From positions 20,568,027 through 20,632,026 of the forward strand of contig NC_132893.1 of NCBI RefSeq assembly GCF_030463535.1: DNA of 64,000 nt, given 5' to 3'. Both the position numbers and the translations under genes were made by a program. Under the pieces are notes generated by a model. That model saw only the letters and a program-made list of their open reading frames with translations, made no database searches and was not told the origin of the DNA. Of this stretch, positions 37,001 through 48,379 are shown in pieces (position 1 is the stretch's first letter; the number at the start of each line of letters is the position of its first letter). The stretch is from Salminus brasiliensis. Lineage: Eukaryota; Chordata; Actinopteri; Characiformes; Bryconidae.

Positions 37001-40000
37001 ACATAAAAAATTGTCCTATTTTATATGAAGTCTCCTTAATAGCTGTGTAGATACACATTAACAATCCTTACAACAGTGGTGATGTATTCACTGTTACAGG
37101 TGCATACTCTATATAAACAAAAGTATTGGGACACCTGCTCATTCATTGTTTCTTCTGAAATCCAGGGTATTAAAAAATAAGCTTATTCTACTTTTACCGG
37201 AGTAACTGTCTCAACTCAACTCACCCATCAAGTATTGGATGAGGCATCATCATTCCAGATAACAGTTCCACTGCTCCCAAGCTCAATGCTTGAAGGGGGG
37301 GTTGTTATACCCCTCTAGCCCATGCTTGACATTAGGGAAGGAGCCAAAAAGGTCATGTTCATTTACTCCAGAGAGTCCACAGGTGTCCACAGAGAGGGAC
37401 ACAGGTTACTTTTAAGATCAAATAGGTAAAACAGGGTCATCAGGGTAAATCTTCAGAGAGATTTTTGTTTAATATATAATACAGTCAAAATGTAAAGACG
37501 ATGTTTCTGTGCATGTTGTGCTTAAACCTGTTTAACTCTATCAATATCAGTTACATGTTACCCTTAGTTTGTGCCCTCACATAACAAATATGGCTTAACT
37601 TGGTATCTTAAGGAATTTTCTTGTGGTTGTGTGTTTAGTCTTTGGTGGACAATGGATGATGGAGAGAGTCTAGATTTCTCTAGGTTTCAAAAATCAGACT
37701 GTACAGGGAAGAAGCTATTGTGGAACAGATGCTATAATCAGTGGTGAAACTAGAATATTATGGGCAAAAACAGTCTTATGCAAAAAAAAAACATTAATGT
37801 ACCCCCCACAAAAAATGCACAATGCTCCAAAATTACTTTAAACTTTTTACATTCTTACATTCATACATTATTTACATTTATGTTGACTTTAATTGAAAGT
37901 TAAGAAGGTTGTTTCCTTCTCCTGAAAAGTTTTTCAGATTTTCAGTGCAATTATGCAACAAAAAAAAATGGATGAAGATATAACAAGTGTGGCTGATTAC
38001 TTATCCCACTCCATTTACATATAAATACAGTTGAGCTGCTCACAGAGGCTGGTTTTGCACGGACTGTTCTCAGCCTCTTTAAACCAGGCATTCATTTCTG
38101 CAAGGGTTTCAAAAGACATGTCACTGAGAGACTCCCTTAACAAAGGCAGCAGACACAGCAGCTAGACTGACTGAGCACTGTTTAAACCCTCCAGCAGATG
38201 TACCAGTGCAAAAAGATGATGTGCAAAATATGCTGCGTTATTATTTCACAAAGACTCTTAGCCAGAGTGAAATTAAAATTTTGTACAGAATGCTCTGGTG
38301 ATAAAGAACGGTGTCTCTTCACCTGTGAATTTTCAGTTCCTGTTTTGTCTCTACCTTGTTTATGGCTTTGCTGTTTAACCACATCCTTTAGGTCAAGTTA
38401 AGTGGTTTGGCCTTGTTATTCTTCAGTATGACTTGTATCTGTGGAAATGAAATGTTGACTACACAGACAACATTGAGTGTAGACAGATGACACAACCGTC
38501 TGTACAGAACAATAAACACTATCCAGGTAAGCAATCAGTAAGCTGATTTGTGGATGGACGATGTTAAAAAATCTGTGAACTGTGAACCTTTGGGCAAACA
38601 GCACCCCACAGCAGCATGAATGTTGAGAATTAAAGTGCAGTTGTGCAGTGGTGGTTAAGGGGTAATCAGGCTGGATAAACTATACAATAGGATAGGTGGA
38701 CAATGGATGTTGGAGAGAGTCTAGATTTCTCTATGTGAATGTTGGAGGCAACAGTGTTCAAGAATCTGACTACTACAGGGAAGAAGCTGTTGCGGAACCT
38801 TGTGGCGGTGGAACAGATGATATAGTCAGTGGCGTAACTACGATCTCATGGGCCACAGTGTGAAAACATCACTAGGGCCAAGCAAGCACAGAGTATGACA
38901 CAGTCAAGTACCTGTTGCTAAAATATAGCTTTTTGTTGTTGCAGGTCAAGGTTAGGACTAGGGCCAGGATGAGGGTTAGGACTAAGTTGTGGGTTGAGGT
39001 TAGGGTTAACATTACAGCCAGGTTAATAGTTAAAATTAGGTTTTGTGTTGAGGTTAGGGTTAAGATTAGGGCAAGATTAAGGTTAGGTTTTGGGTAAGGC
39101 TGGGTTAGGTTTTGCTTAATGAAAGCAAAATATCAACAGTAATTCTACTTAATGTAGATTAACGTAATTAAAGTAATTCATCAACAGAAGAGTGTATTCA
39201 GATGCTTCACTGATATGTTGCTGATGTGTTACTGATACACTGTTAATTCACTGGAACTACAAAGGACCACTCCAAATAGTGTTACCAGGCATACATATTT
39301 AAAAATGGCACAGTAGATGAATAAATAATTACCACATGATATTGGAAGTTGTGGAAGATCCGTTTAAAAAAACATAGATCCGGCCCCATGTATTGCCAGT
39401 CTCCTGGGTACCTGAGATGGTCAGTCAGTAGATCCTCTGCAATTTCTCAAATTGTTTAAACACTTCAATGTTTTGTTTCCACAGGGGAATGTTACTGTTG
39501 CGCAAAACGCCACTATCAGCTTGTGGTCAGTGAATCCTGACCACTCTGGGATGTACTCTGTGATCGTCTATGCAAGAAACCATAGCCGTCTCCAGAGGCA
39601 GAGGGATTTTCAAGTGACTGTGCTCAACAGGACGGATGCAGGTGAGTGTGAAAAGCTAAGTGCACTGGCAGAGTGAATCTCTGATAAGGCTATATCCGCT
39701 CTCCTATCAGTTCTTCCCTTTCGTTTCCAAAAAACAAAAATCCCCTTTATCAAACTTAACTGCTTGTCTGTCTGCTGCATCCTAGGTCAGCAGTGTCTGC
39801 AAGCTTGTCTGACCTCACTGTGGTCTGTTCTAAACTTGAAGCAGAGATGTACACTTCCTGCACACCCCGCCTCTGACGCTGAGGCAAGAGACCAAAAAAC
39901 CTCAGCTCAGCTCAAATCTTTTAGAAGCCTCTTAAGTGAAGGGACAAACGGCTATACCGTGACACTCAATTTCTCAGGCTGACAACAGCTTTACCAAAGT

Positions 40001-43000
40001 AAACAGTTGTTTTAACATCTTGCCATGCCTGTGCTTACACTACATGGACAAAAGTATTGGGACTTCTGCTCCTTCATTGTTTCTTCAAGGGTATTAAATC
40101 AAGGGTATTAAAAAAAGAGCTTTTGTTGTCTCTACTGTCCAGGAAAGACTTTCTACTAGATTCTGAAGCACTACTGTGAGGATCTGATTGTATTCAGTGA
40201 CAAGGGCCTTAGTGAGGTCAGGATGTTGAACGATCGCCACCCTACCTCATCCCCAACTCCCCAACTCATGTCAAAAGTATAGGATGGAACACAGTTCTAC
40301 TGTTTCACAGCTCAGTGCTGGGGGGCTTTATACCTCTCTAGTCCACTTCAGGTGTGCCATTAGGCATGGTGTCAATAGGTTCATGTTTATCTGCTCCAGA
40401 GAGTCCCATTCTATTGGCAGTACTTCTCTACAGGCACTAGACAAGCTGTGCGTATGTGTGCATGTTCACATCTGTGTCAGCTATGGGTGCAAGTAGCTGA
40501 ATGCATTCATTTGAAGGGGTGTCCATTAACATTTGGACATACAATAGTCACAAAAGACATATTTCAGAGCAGGTGTGCACTAATATCATGCATCTAGAGG
40601 GGCCAAAAGGTAGAAAGGTAGAAGGGAAGTAACAAAAGTACCTTAAGGGGGAGTTCCAGCACTTTTCTCTGTAACATAGTGGTTAAGTGGTTATTAAACC
40701 AAGTCATGGGGGAAGTGAATAAGGTGTGCATTTAAAAGTCATGTAAGGTCCATAATCAGACTTTAACCCTTTAAAACCTGAATCCTCAAATATTTGATAG
40801 ACATTTCTGTCACGATTTTTTGGCGAGCCGTCAACCATGCATCGTGCAGCTTAATTTAGGGCGTGCCAGTGGGTCTTTGCTATCGTATCGACAGGAAAAG
40901 TACACCTTACACAGAGTGGTCCTTCTTGGATTTTACACACATCAGTGTGACTGCTGGGTTGAGCGCATGTCCTATACTTTTTAGTATTTTCTGCTCTAAC
41001 ACGCCCACTTCAACTCAGGAAAGTGTTGCTCATGTGCTAATTCGTGTTGGGAGCAGCGAAAACACTACAGGGCTATAGGTTAACACACTCTCAAATGCTC
41101 AGGGTTATTTATTATTCATGTGCTGTAAATGTCAATTACAATATGACATCAAAACAGGGGCATCACGCACGCCAAATTTTAGGTAGGGCACAATTAAAGC
41201 GGTGGGTCATGGGGGGGGGGTGTTCACTAGAAAATAAAATAAAATAATGACGCAGTTTTCTGCAATTTGACATTTGATGTCTGCTAACCAGAAATATTCA
41301 GCCCCTTTCACCTGAAAAGGCGTTAGGATTATATGCTTACAACAGGTGTTGTACAGTTTTGTGCTTTTCCTGCTCAAGTACTCCTGACCTGGTAATTGCC
41401 AGGTTTTATAGGGCTGTTAGAGCAGGAAAATCAGCAAACTGTGCTGGACTCCGGCCCTCGCTACCCACCCCTTTCATAGAAGTGAATAAAATATTTTCTA
41501 ACATTAAGTCTTAATAAACAAAGAAAGACTAGTTATTAGTTTTATTTTGTTTGCAAATGCCCATGTGCTTTATTATTTAATCCGCAATCTCACAACGCAC
41601 TTGTTGGAGCATCCTTTTGCCTCAGGAACCTCGTATAAGCAATTTCAGTAAGTGCTGACAAGCTTCTCACACCTCTCTCATGGAATATTTGGCCATTCTT
41701 TTCATGCAAAAGCTTTCAGCTTATGGTTTGGTGGCTTTCGTGCTACAACTGCTTTCCCACTGCAAATCCCACCAAAGACTTTCAATGGGTTCTAAATCCA
41801 GAAACTGGGAAGGCCACACAAGATTTACTCAATAAAAAAAAAAAATTACTAAGGTTCAAGTTGGCCACAGAATGGATAACATTCTTCCTTAAAATGGCTT
41901 GGTGCACTATATGGACAAAGGTATGATAAAGTACAATGATTCCTTTCAATTATCAATAGATTGTTCGACCACCAGAAAATAGTCGTTGGCAGTTGCAGCC
42001 TTACCCCATATAGGGCCCTCCTTTTATTTCTGAATTTTCTGAAAGTTGTTTTGAATGTTTACTTCTAAACGATTTCAGGGACAGTGGAACGGCTGATTTC
42101 TAAGTGTTCTGAGATCTTTTTAAATCCCTTCCCAGACTCCCAAATGCATCTACAACCGTCTTTCTGAAGGCCTCAGGGAGCTCTTGGAATCTTTCCATGG
42201 TAATACCACTCACTTCAACAATCAAGAGAAGTGAGTGGAATGGGTGTCCTAACTTTTCCCCTTACAATAAAATTTTCTCAAAGACTTTTGTTTCAGTGTT
42301 ATTTGTTTGTTTTTATTACTTCCATCTCTATATCTCTATATCATCTCTATATATATATAACTGTTTGCACTTTTTATTCTCAAGTTTAAAAAATGGATTG
42401 ATTACCAACAGAGCGCTGTGTGCTCATGCACCTCCTGTTGCAAACCAGTTTCATCCTTTAACATTTGGAAGACACTAGTAGCATAGAAGAAAAGGGTGTG
42501 TTCATCTGATCATATATAGGATACATATTTAGGAGAATATTTTTAAGACATCATATAAATTAGGGGATGTCCTGATCAGGTTATTTTGCCTTCTGATTTA
42601 ATCTCTTAATATTGAGTATCAGCCGATACTGATCCAATCTGATCTTTGTGTTTGTATAAATAATACAGCCGCACAGTTTAGATCAGATGAGCTGCTGATT
42701 AATATTTACATTATTAATAAAATCACGTTATTTTTAGTAGCGGTTTCTATAATGAGAAATTCTGGACAGGCTGGTTTAGTTTAGTAGAGACTTTTCTAAA
42801 AATGACTGTTTATAGTGTGTTTAATATCTTATAATCCAGTGTGACTCTCCTCTCTGACCAATCAGCTCTATAGCATGTGTGTGTATAAGCATTAGTGTTA
42901 GCCTCCCCTTGGTTCTAAATGCGCTCATCATTACTGGTTTAAAAACCAAGAAAGGCATGCGGTTCTCCTGCTGGTAAAACAGAGGTTTTCAGTGATAGTT

Positions 43001-46000
43001 TTATGAAGTTCTAGATATTACTGCAGACTCTGAAGCCTTTTACTGCCAATAATGTCTGGTAATGGTGCCTTGAGGCCACCAGAAGGTGCTCTGAACACTG
43101 TGGTTAAAACAAACACTAGAAACTGAATTAGGAATAAAATAGCAGATACCAGTCCATTAAAATATGCCTGGCTTCCAAGCTATTGGAGAGATCCCTGATA
43201 TAAAACGATCACAACTGCATATTCTAAAAATAATGGCAGTACAATAAAATACAAATATAAGAAATATAGATATCAAAAATCATGGGCCATGGGAGGCTTG
43301 AATGGGAAAGCCTTTTTTGATATCTGTGTTGATATGATATCAGTGTATGTTCTCTCTCATAAAATCTCATACGTCTGTATCTGTCTTTCCTTCAACACCT
43401 GTCCATCAAACAGAACAACACCTAAGCAGCACCATTACAGTGGAAACAACCTCTCAGATCACAGAGGGCACCACTCTCACAACAGCCGGACCAGGTACTA
43501 CACCGACAGTGACGACACAAGCAGGCCGTGTCAGCAGCACTGCCTTCACCACCTCCACAGCGACGGGCCTGTATGGCAACACCACTACTCCCTCTGCTGG
43601 AAGCATCAGCACATCACAAGCAAACCTCACCACTGCACATGCGAATGTCACTTCAGCTCATCCTGTGGAGAGCAACTCAACCTCGAGCGCCTCTCTGTAC
43701 GCTTCAGCTGAGAGAAGCACACTGTCTGAGGGCTGCTGTCTGTGGCAGAACATTACATCTAGCCCAGGGTCTACCAGAAAAAAGATCATCCATGCTCACA
43801 CAAATGCCAGCACAACCATCTTCACCTCCACTTCCATAAGCAAGTCTACACTGACCACAGAAAAAAATGTGCAAGGTAAAGTGCTGTTTATCTACTCGAC
43901 TTTCTTCTTTTTAGATGGTTACCATTTATTTAACCCTTTGAACCGCAAGAGCCTGGCCCTTGTGCTCACTTTCATAATGACAATATATATTGTTTGCATT
44001 AGAAACAGAATTATTCATAGTAGAAAAAGTTTTTAAAAGCATTAACATTTAGGTATTATGTTAGCTGCTGAGACCGGATTGCAGCACACAAATTGGGTAG
44101 AACACAGTAGCTCTAACATTTACGCCAACACATGAGGTAAATCAAGGTGTTGGGTAAATCAATGGAAACCACTGTCAAACCCATGCTGCTAACTGCTAAC
44201 TTTGCCTTTTTTTTTTTACTTACAAAACACACTAAATGCAGGGTTCTGTGGTTTTAGGCAAGGCAAGTTTATTTGTATAGCACATTTCAAACACAGTAGC
44301 TTTAAATTGCTTTACAGAGACAAGGAAAAGTACAAAACATAAAAACAAGTAAAAGCAAGCAAAAAAGACAAATAAAACATAATAAAATGAATCATTAAAA
44401 AATTCATCAAAATAAAAGGGGACCTAAGGTATAAACCAGCGTTGTGATACTATATATGTTACTATGTTGCTATATGTTAATATATATGCTATGTGTGATA
44501 CTATATATAATCAAACAAACAAACTTTAATCTAAAACAAACGTAGCACCAAAAGTAAGGAAATTTGTGTTTGGATAGATTATTTTTATTATTATTCATTT
44601 TTAGATTATCTTTGTTGTAACAATGCTTCTTGGCAATAAATCGTATACCGCTGAGAAGCCTGTTAATACTTCTTTTCAGTGCTGTCACATTTGTAAGGAA
44701 CATGTATTTGTGGGATGAGCAGCAGAGCTAAGTATGTTGGTTGCGCCCACAAAAAATGTGCCAAATCCTCTCCGCCAATGCCAAACAGCTTATTCTGCCA
44801 TTGACTCGTTTGGTGATTGGTGGACTGGATGATTAAAGTTTGAAGAAACAAGACATATTGGCAATTTAACAATTTATTCATTTAACAAACAGAAGCCTCA
44901 GTAGTGTGTGGAAGAACCATATACAGCCATATCATAAGTCATAAGTCAGCCAACATGCTTGTGTTGGTCACTCTGGCATGAACAGCACGCCCAAGCTGAT
45001 CCCATAAGTGTTTGTTCAATTCCATCCTCTCCACTCCCAAATTCTGGAGGTAGTCTCTGATAAACTCGCTCTGTGGGGGCGAGCGTTGTCATCTTGGAGG
45101 ATAGAGCTCGCTTACAGGGTGATGAAACGTCCTTCTTGGGGTGTCGCCTTCTTGGGACGCTCACTTTACGTCCTGTCTCTGACATTCCCCCGCTAAATGG
45201 AACTTAGAGATGGTACTAGGGATCACTGCCGCAACTTGGTTTTTCGGAACACCAGCTTGAAGTTGCCCTATCACATGGGATGCCCTATACAGATCAGCCA
45301 AACGTGGCATGCCGATTCTTGGAGCAAACACCTACCGAGCACTGTAGCAGGGCCCATGCTCACTGGTGCTGCCAATCAGGTGCCAATCAGGTCAAAACAA
45401 GTGTCAATAGCAACAGCAAAATATGTTCTTTACAAATGTGACACCATTTAAAAGGGAAATTAACTGGCTGGTTAATTGCATCAGCAATGGCCCCCAGGGG
45501 CCGGATAGCATAGCCTAGCAAGAACTGCAGTTAATTATCTTTGATAATAATTCCTGGGTTTTATCGGATAGTGTTGCTGTCCTCTTTGTGTCCTCTTGGT
45601 CAGCTAGTTAGAAGCTAGAAGAGATAATAGTAGGGTCTGGTAGAGTAAGCTTGTAGCCTAGCACCCAGCTAATACCCTCTTACTTCACTGGCTCTCCTCG
45701 TGGCCATATTGTGCGGCCATCTCTCATGGCATTGACAGCCCTTCTCTGGTGGGTAATGTGGATACCTACAGTGTTGGCACGGCAGTCAACGGCTTTGTCC
45801 AACATCACTGCCACTGTGTTTGTGCTGGCTAACAGCCTTGTCCAACATTGCTGCCTTGTTCAACGAAAGTTACCTAACATAGCATTTTGAATTCTGCATG
45901 AATTCACATAAAAAATCCACTTTGCTAGCAAACATCTTTTTAGATCTTTGTGGTCATAACATCCTGGTCATGGCCAGCAATTAGCTTTAGCTAGGTTTAG

Positions 46001-47092
46001 CGTTAGCAAACTGTTGCTACATTTGCTGCTGCTAAGCGAACCCTTTGTGATTTCCTCATCCTCTTCCATGTCTTCTGAGTTCTGAGGTCTCTCCACCGTC
46101 CGAATACCTTACCACACGTCTTCTCCCCTTGCCAGATCTAAGAACTTTCTATTCAGCTTTTGTTGATCAGATCTATTCCTTTATGGCTGTTTCTCAGCCA
46201 TCTCTCCCTGACAAGGGCATGTAGTTCAACACATGGCTAGTTGGCAAGCGCCAGATACACATATATCTCCCCTGTCTCTCCCCTTCCCCCTTCCTGTGCA
46301 GGAGTTGGAACACCCATGTTGCTGATTGACTCGAATGGTACCTTGTGGCTTGACCTGGTCATTTTCTTTGTTTCCCATGTACAGAGTACAAACACTGGAC
46401 TTTTCCCCAGCATGCAAACTGACCAGCGAGCTAGCGAACCATGAGGAAATATTTGATCATTTTTACAAAAAGGGTACTGAACTGAAATCATATATATCTT
46501 TTAATACAGACTTCTCTAATTCATCTATATTTACGCAGAACCACACTTTTAAAAAGCTGCCAAAAAGGGCTGAAACAGTCAGTGTGCTTTTTTTTTAAGA
46601 ACCTCAGCTGAAGGCCACAAGTGGTTCCTCCACTGCATCGTTTCAAAGAACCCTTCATAGCAACTTTATTTTTGAAGTGTATGTGGTAACATGGTGTGAA
46701 TGAACATTAAAGTGTGTTATGGGTGTTTCCTTTCTCCATCAGTAGCTCTTCAGGAGTCCTTTATTACTAACGCATCTAACTTTCTCTTTGCTGCAGAAAA
46801 AAGTGGCAGTAAGACACACGTGGTGCTCGTCATCATCCCTATCCTGCTGTTGCTGGTGCTGATTGGCTTTCTTTACAGGAGATACCGCATCCAAAAAAGG
46901 TGAGAGACATATGAAGGGCCTGTGCGTCATCTCTGTCACTCTCTTCCTTTGGTCTCTAAACCCTTTCCGTCTTTCTGTCTTTCTTTCTGTCTCAGAATGG
47001 ATATGCCTCCCCCATTCAAGCCTCCTCCACCACCGGTGAAGTACACATCAGTGAGACGTCAGGATGTACCTATGACTGACATTTTAATATGA
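33952..47092 (+). CDS. cd96: CD96/TACTILE-like Ig-superfamily receptor, 9 coding exons, 538 aa
   Basis: Seen: nine coding exons, 33952-34012, 34508-34861, 36064-36182, 36550-36697, 36781-36896, 39485-39641, 43414-43875, 46797-46899 and 46996-47092. All introns are GT..AG, the phases agree at every junction, and the total is 1617 nt. Layout: signal peptide (1-20), V-set Ig (about 24-138; C45, W60, C119 in DSGIYVC), Ig D2 (139-227; C163, C204), Ig D3 (228-318; C252, W264, no second canonical Cys), Ser/Thr-rich stalk (319-472), TM helix (about 481-498), short tail. The tail has PPPFKPPPPPVKYTSV, very close to the human CD96 tail as I recall it, and VKYTSV fits the ITIM consensus. Known: CD96 is a T/NK-cell receptor binding CD155 and nectins. 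Inference: this is the fish orthologue. Decayed paralogous exons lie upstream and a TRAT1-like gene downstream. The main doubt is alternative exons, not identity. Confidence 0.92.
34508..34861 (+). CDS. cd96: cd96 exon 2: V-set Ig domain (D1)
   Basis: Phase 1 to phase 1 exon, 354 nt, encoding a whole V-type domain. It has B-strand LPCIV, C-strand IEWH, and DSGIYVCEI at the F strand. In nectin-family receptors the first V domain is the ligand-binding one. Potential N-glycosylation sites NAT and NVT are present. No copy of this exon was found in the upstream relics. Confidence 0.92.
35160..35990. repeat. AT-rich degenerate minisatellite in cd96 intron 2
   Basis: Dozens of imperfect units related to TTCATAGTAGTTACTGAATA run across the intron between D1 and D2, with AATTCATAGTAGTTA and TATTTCATAG recurring. 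Composition is strongly AT-biased. Confidence 0.75.
36064..36182 (+). CDS. cd96: cd96 exon 3: first half of Ig D2
   Basis: Acceptor TTTTTTGTCTCAG, then PWVSVKVVSPDKSL and VNITCLSN, giving the first D2 cysteine (C163). It leaves in phase 0 at CAG|GTGAGC. An intron inside an Ig domain is also seen in D3, so D2 and D3 share a split-exon design that D1 lacks. Confidence 0.88.
36550..36697 (+). CDS. cd96: cd96 exon 4: second half of Ig D2
   Basis: Acceptor CTCCCTACAG. The exon encodes QFTIQNVTRHSRDLICR, supplying the second D2 cysteine (C204), and ends in VQLTVD at donor T|GTGAGTGT, phase 1. A close but deleted copy of exons 3 and 4 lies at 21470-21682. Confidence 0.9.
36781..36896 (+). CDS. cd96: cd96 exon 5: first half of Ig D3
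   Basis: Follows an 83-nt intron ending TTTCTCCAACAG. It encodes an extra Cys (C234), then NLTITCEAK and HYIWMK, the B and C strands of a C2-type domain. It ends in phase 0 at AAG|GTATTA. Confidence 0.88.
37105..37395. mobile_element. non-autonomous DNA transposon copy, partial, in cd96 intron 5
   Basis: Begins near ACAAAAGTATTGGGACACCTG and carries GTTCCACTGCTCC and CTCCAGAGAGTCC. The same blocks occur in the same order in the fuller copy at 40045. The far end is missing. Confidence 0.6.
37640..38865. repeat. pair of direct repeats in cd96 intron 5 (37640-37765 and 38690-38865)
   Basis: Both copies read GGACAATGGATG, then GGAGAGAGTCTAGATTTCTC, ACAGGGAAGAAGCT and AGTGG..AACTA. They resemble fragments of a LINE 3' region. 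Between them is about 900 bp with no recognised element. Confidence 0.6.
38945..39120 (+). repeat. degenerate telomere-like GGTTAG-rich tract
   Basis: About 175 bp of interspersed GGTTAGG, GGTTAGGG and GAGGTTAGGGTTA blocks on the + strand inside cd96 intron 5. It is too degenerate for a recent interstitial telomere, but it is clearly repetitive. Confidence 0.6.
39485..39641 (+). CDS. cd96: cd96 exon 6: second half of Ig D3
   Basis: Acceptor TTGTTTCCACAG, then GNVTVAQNATISLWSV and DHSGMYSVIVYAR. The SGMY motif marks the F strand, but the usual Cys two residues after the Tyr is Ser (S291). It ends QVTVLNRTDA in phase 1 at CAG|GTGAGT. The relic at 22903 reads MYLIMIV in the same place, so the missing Cys is not a sequencing slip. 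Confidence 0.9.
40045..40555. mobile_element. non-autonomous DNA transposon, near full length, in cd96 intron 6
   Basis: Ends are imperfect inverted repeats: TACATGGACAAAAGTATTGG on the left and GTCCATTAACATTTGGACATA on the right (partly complementary). It has no coding capacity, and its internal blocks match the partial copy at 37105. It is a MITE-like element of a type abundant in fish. Confidence 0.65.
41560..42270 (-). mobile_element. degenerate Tc1/mariner transposon in cd96 intron 6
   Basis: On the - strand 42040-42200 reads MERFQELPEAFRKTVVDAFG, the N-terminal DNA-binding start of a Tc1 transposase. The rest (41590-41930) is the decayed body with a poly-A interruption. It is not functional. 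Confidence 0.6.
43414..43875 (+). CDS. cd96: cd96 exon 7: Ser/Thr-rich mucin-like stalk
   Basis: A 462-nt exon, phase 1 to phase 1, encoding 154 residues dominated by Thr, Ser, Ala and Pro with several N-X-T/S sites. This fits the long O-glycosylated stalk of CD96. A vicinal Cys pair sits near its end (EGCCLW, residues 426-427). An internal GGTACT at about 43495 could act as a donor, so shorter isoforms are possible. Two decayed copies lie at 17727 and 26552. Confidence 0.88.
44257..44420. repeat. interspersed repeat with GGCAAGGCAAG end, cd96 intron 7
   Basis: Starts GGCAAGGCAAGTTTATTTGTATAGCACATTTC and runs into an AAAATAAAA-rich tail, a widespread fish retroposon end type. Placement in a named family is not possible by eye. 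Confidence 0.5.
44880..45470 (-). mobile_element. degenerate Tc1/mariner transposon in cd96 intron 7
   Basis: The - strand around 44946-45060 reads NKHLWDQLGRAVHARVTNT, typical of the C-terminal region of a Tc1 transposase. Further transposase-like sequence continues to about 45400, with stops. Confidence 0.65.
45475..46790. other. 3' part of cd96 intron 7, unassigned
   Basis: Several short ORFs on both strands around 46230-46490, but none with a family resemblance or fitting splice phases. Confidence 0.4.
46797..46899 (+). CDS. cd96: cd96 exon 8: transmembrane segment
   Basis: Acceptor TTTGCTGCAG. The exon encodes a short polar linker, a helix of mostly Val, Ile and Leu, then the basic stop-transfer YRRYRIQK. 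It ends in phase 2 at AAG|GTGAGAG. An alternative acceptor about 50 nt upstream is possible, but it would not keep the frame without the tail changing. Confidence 0.9.
46996..47092 (+). CDS. cd96: cd96 exon 9: proline-rich, ITIM-like cytoplasmic tail and stop
   Basis: Acceptor TTTCTGTCTCAG. The exon reads RMDMPPPFKPPPPPVKYT, then a stop at TGA 47090-47092. The proline block and following Tyr are the strongest evidence for CD96 identity. I see no YxxM motif. Confidence 0.93.
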
Positions 47093-47277
47093 CAACAAAA
47101 CAGAGTAGCTGTATACAATGAGGATTTCTGAAGACGTTTTTCTTCCGTTAGCAAGCTGTTCATTTATATCCAGCTTTTATATGTGATTTTTCTATAAGCT
47201 CTATATGTTTCCGTTTGTATTGTGTGTAAAATGTCTGTTTCTGTTATAATAGAAATATGATTTTTTACATGAATATG

Positions 47278-47283
47278 ATTAAA
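47278..47283 (+). terminator. candidate poly(A) signal of cd96 (ATTAAA)
   Basis: ATTAAA variant hexamer 186 nt after the cd96 stop. No AATAAA was noticed between the stop and this site. Position is the only support. Confidence 0.4.
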
Positions 47284-48379
47284 CATGAACTGTGTCACAC
47301 CCTGAAGACAGAGCACTCCCACACATTGTCTGGGTTTTAACATTTGGCCCAGCAGTATATAAAAGGTCAAATGGGCAACAGCATAGAACAAGGATTTCTA
47401 GTGGTTATAACTTTAGCACTTTAGCAGCTAATCCTCATGCCGTGCAGTACAATGGTGAACAGCAAACACCTTTTAACACTGAAGGACGAATAACATTTGT
47501 AACATTAGCTAGCTATAAGGCTTTCATGACAACTGACATAAACCCACATAAACTATTAAATTATTAATATATAAATTATTAAAGGCCAGTTTTGGGAGGA
47601 TAGCTCTAAAAATGGACTCTATTACAGATTACTGTTTAATAATGTAATTGTAATGTAAACAATTTATAGTTTATTATATAATTATAAACTATATAATGTA
47701 ATTTATTATATAATAAAGTAACATAATCGGATTACTGTCAGTGACTTTCTGTAGTGCTTGCTTTTTTAAGCTATATATTTGAATAAAAAATATGAACGCA
47801 GAAAATTCACATGAAACCACCCAGTGTTTACACCAAATCGGGGCCTAATACCAGGTGTAAACGGGGCCTAAGAGCTTACACCAGCATAACCTCCATGTTC
47901 ATTTAAAGTGGTCTAACATGGTTCATACTGGTCTTGTTTGTTTTTCCAGCAGGGCAACATTAAGTGGCTGCTGGCTTGTGTATTAGATTATGTAGAAAAC
48001 GAATAAAAACTCCAAATGGAGTATTTGAGGATATACACAATTAAGCTTACAGGTTACTAAACTACTAAACACAGATACACACATGCACACTCCTTTAGTG
48101 ACAGAAAGAAAGATTTAGACAACAGCGTGTCCAGCAGTGCTAGCTCATCTACATGGATTCAATGGCTATTTTCTTACCTTTAAATGCTTCTTTAAATTCG
48201 AGCTGAGAGAATATTTAAGGCTGGAAGGCCATTTTTACACTGGACGGTGATATTCCTTTCCTTTTTGCTTTTAAAAATGAAGTTCTTTTGAAATTTCCAT
48301 TGGTGAATACATTAAACAGAACATCAGTTACTTTTCCACAGGATTACAGGATTACAGCCATCTTTTTGTATTCTGATTA

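Noticed and set aside
43289-43711. A 140-codon open frame rich in His and Cys over the stalk exon
   Set aside because: It is a shifted-frame shadow of cd96 exon 7; the true frame is set by the phase-1 junctions.
33952-47092. Assignment to a nectin, CD226 or TIGIT
   Set aside because: These relatives share V-type domains, but none has the long Ser/Thr stalk with the PPPFKPPPPP tail.
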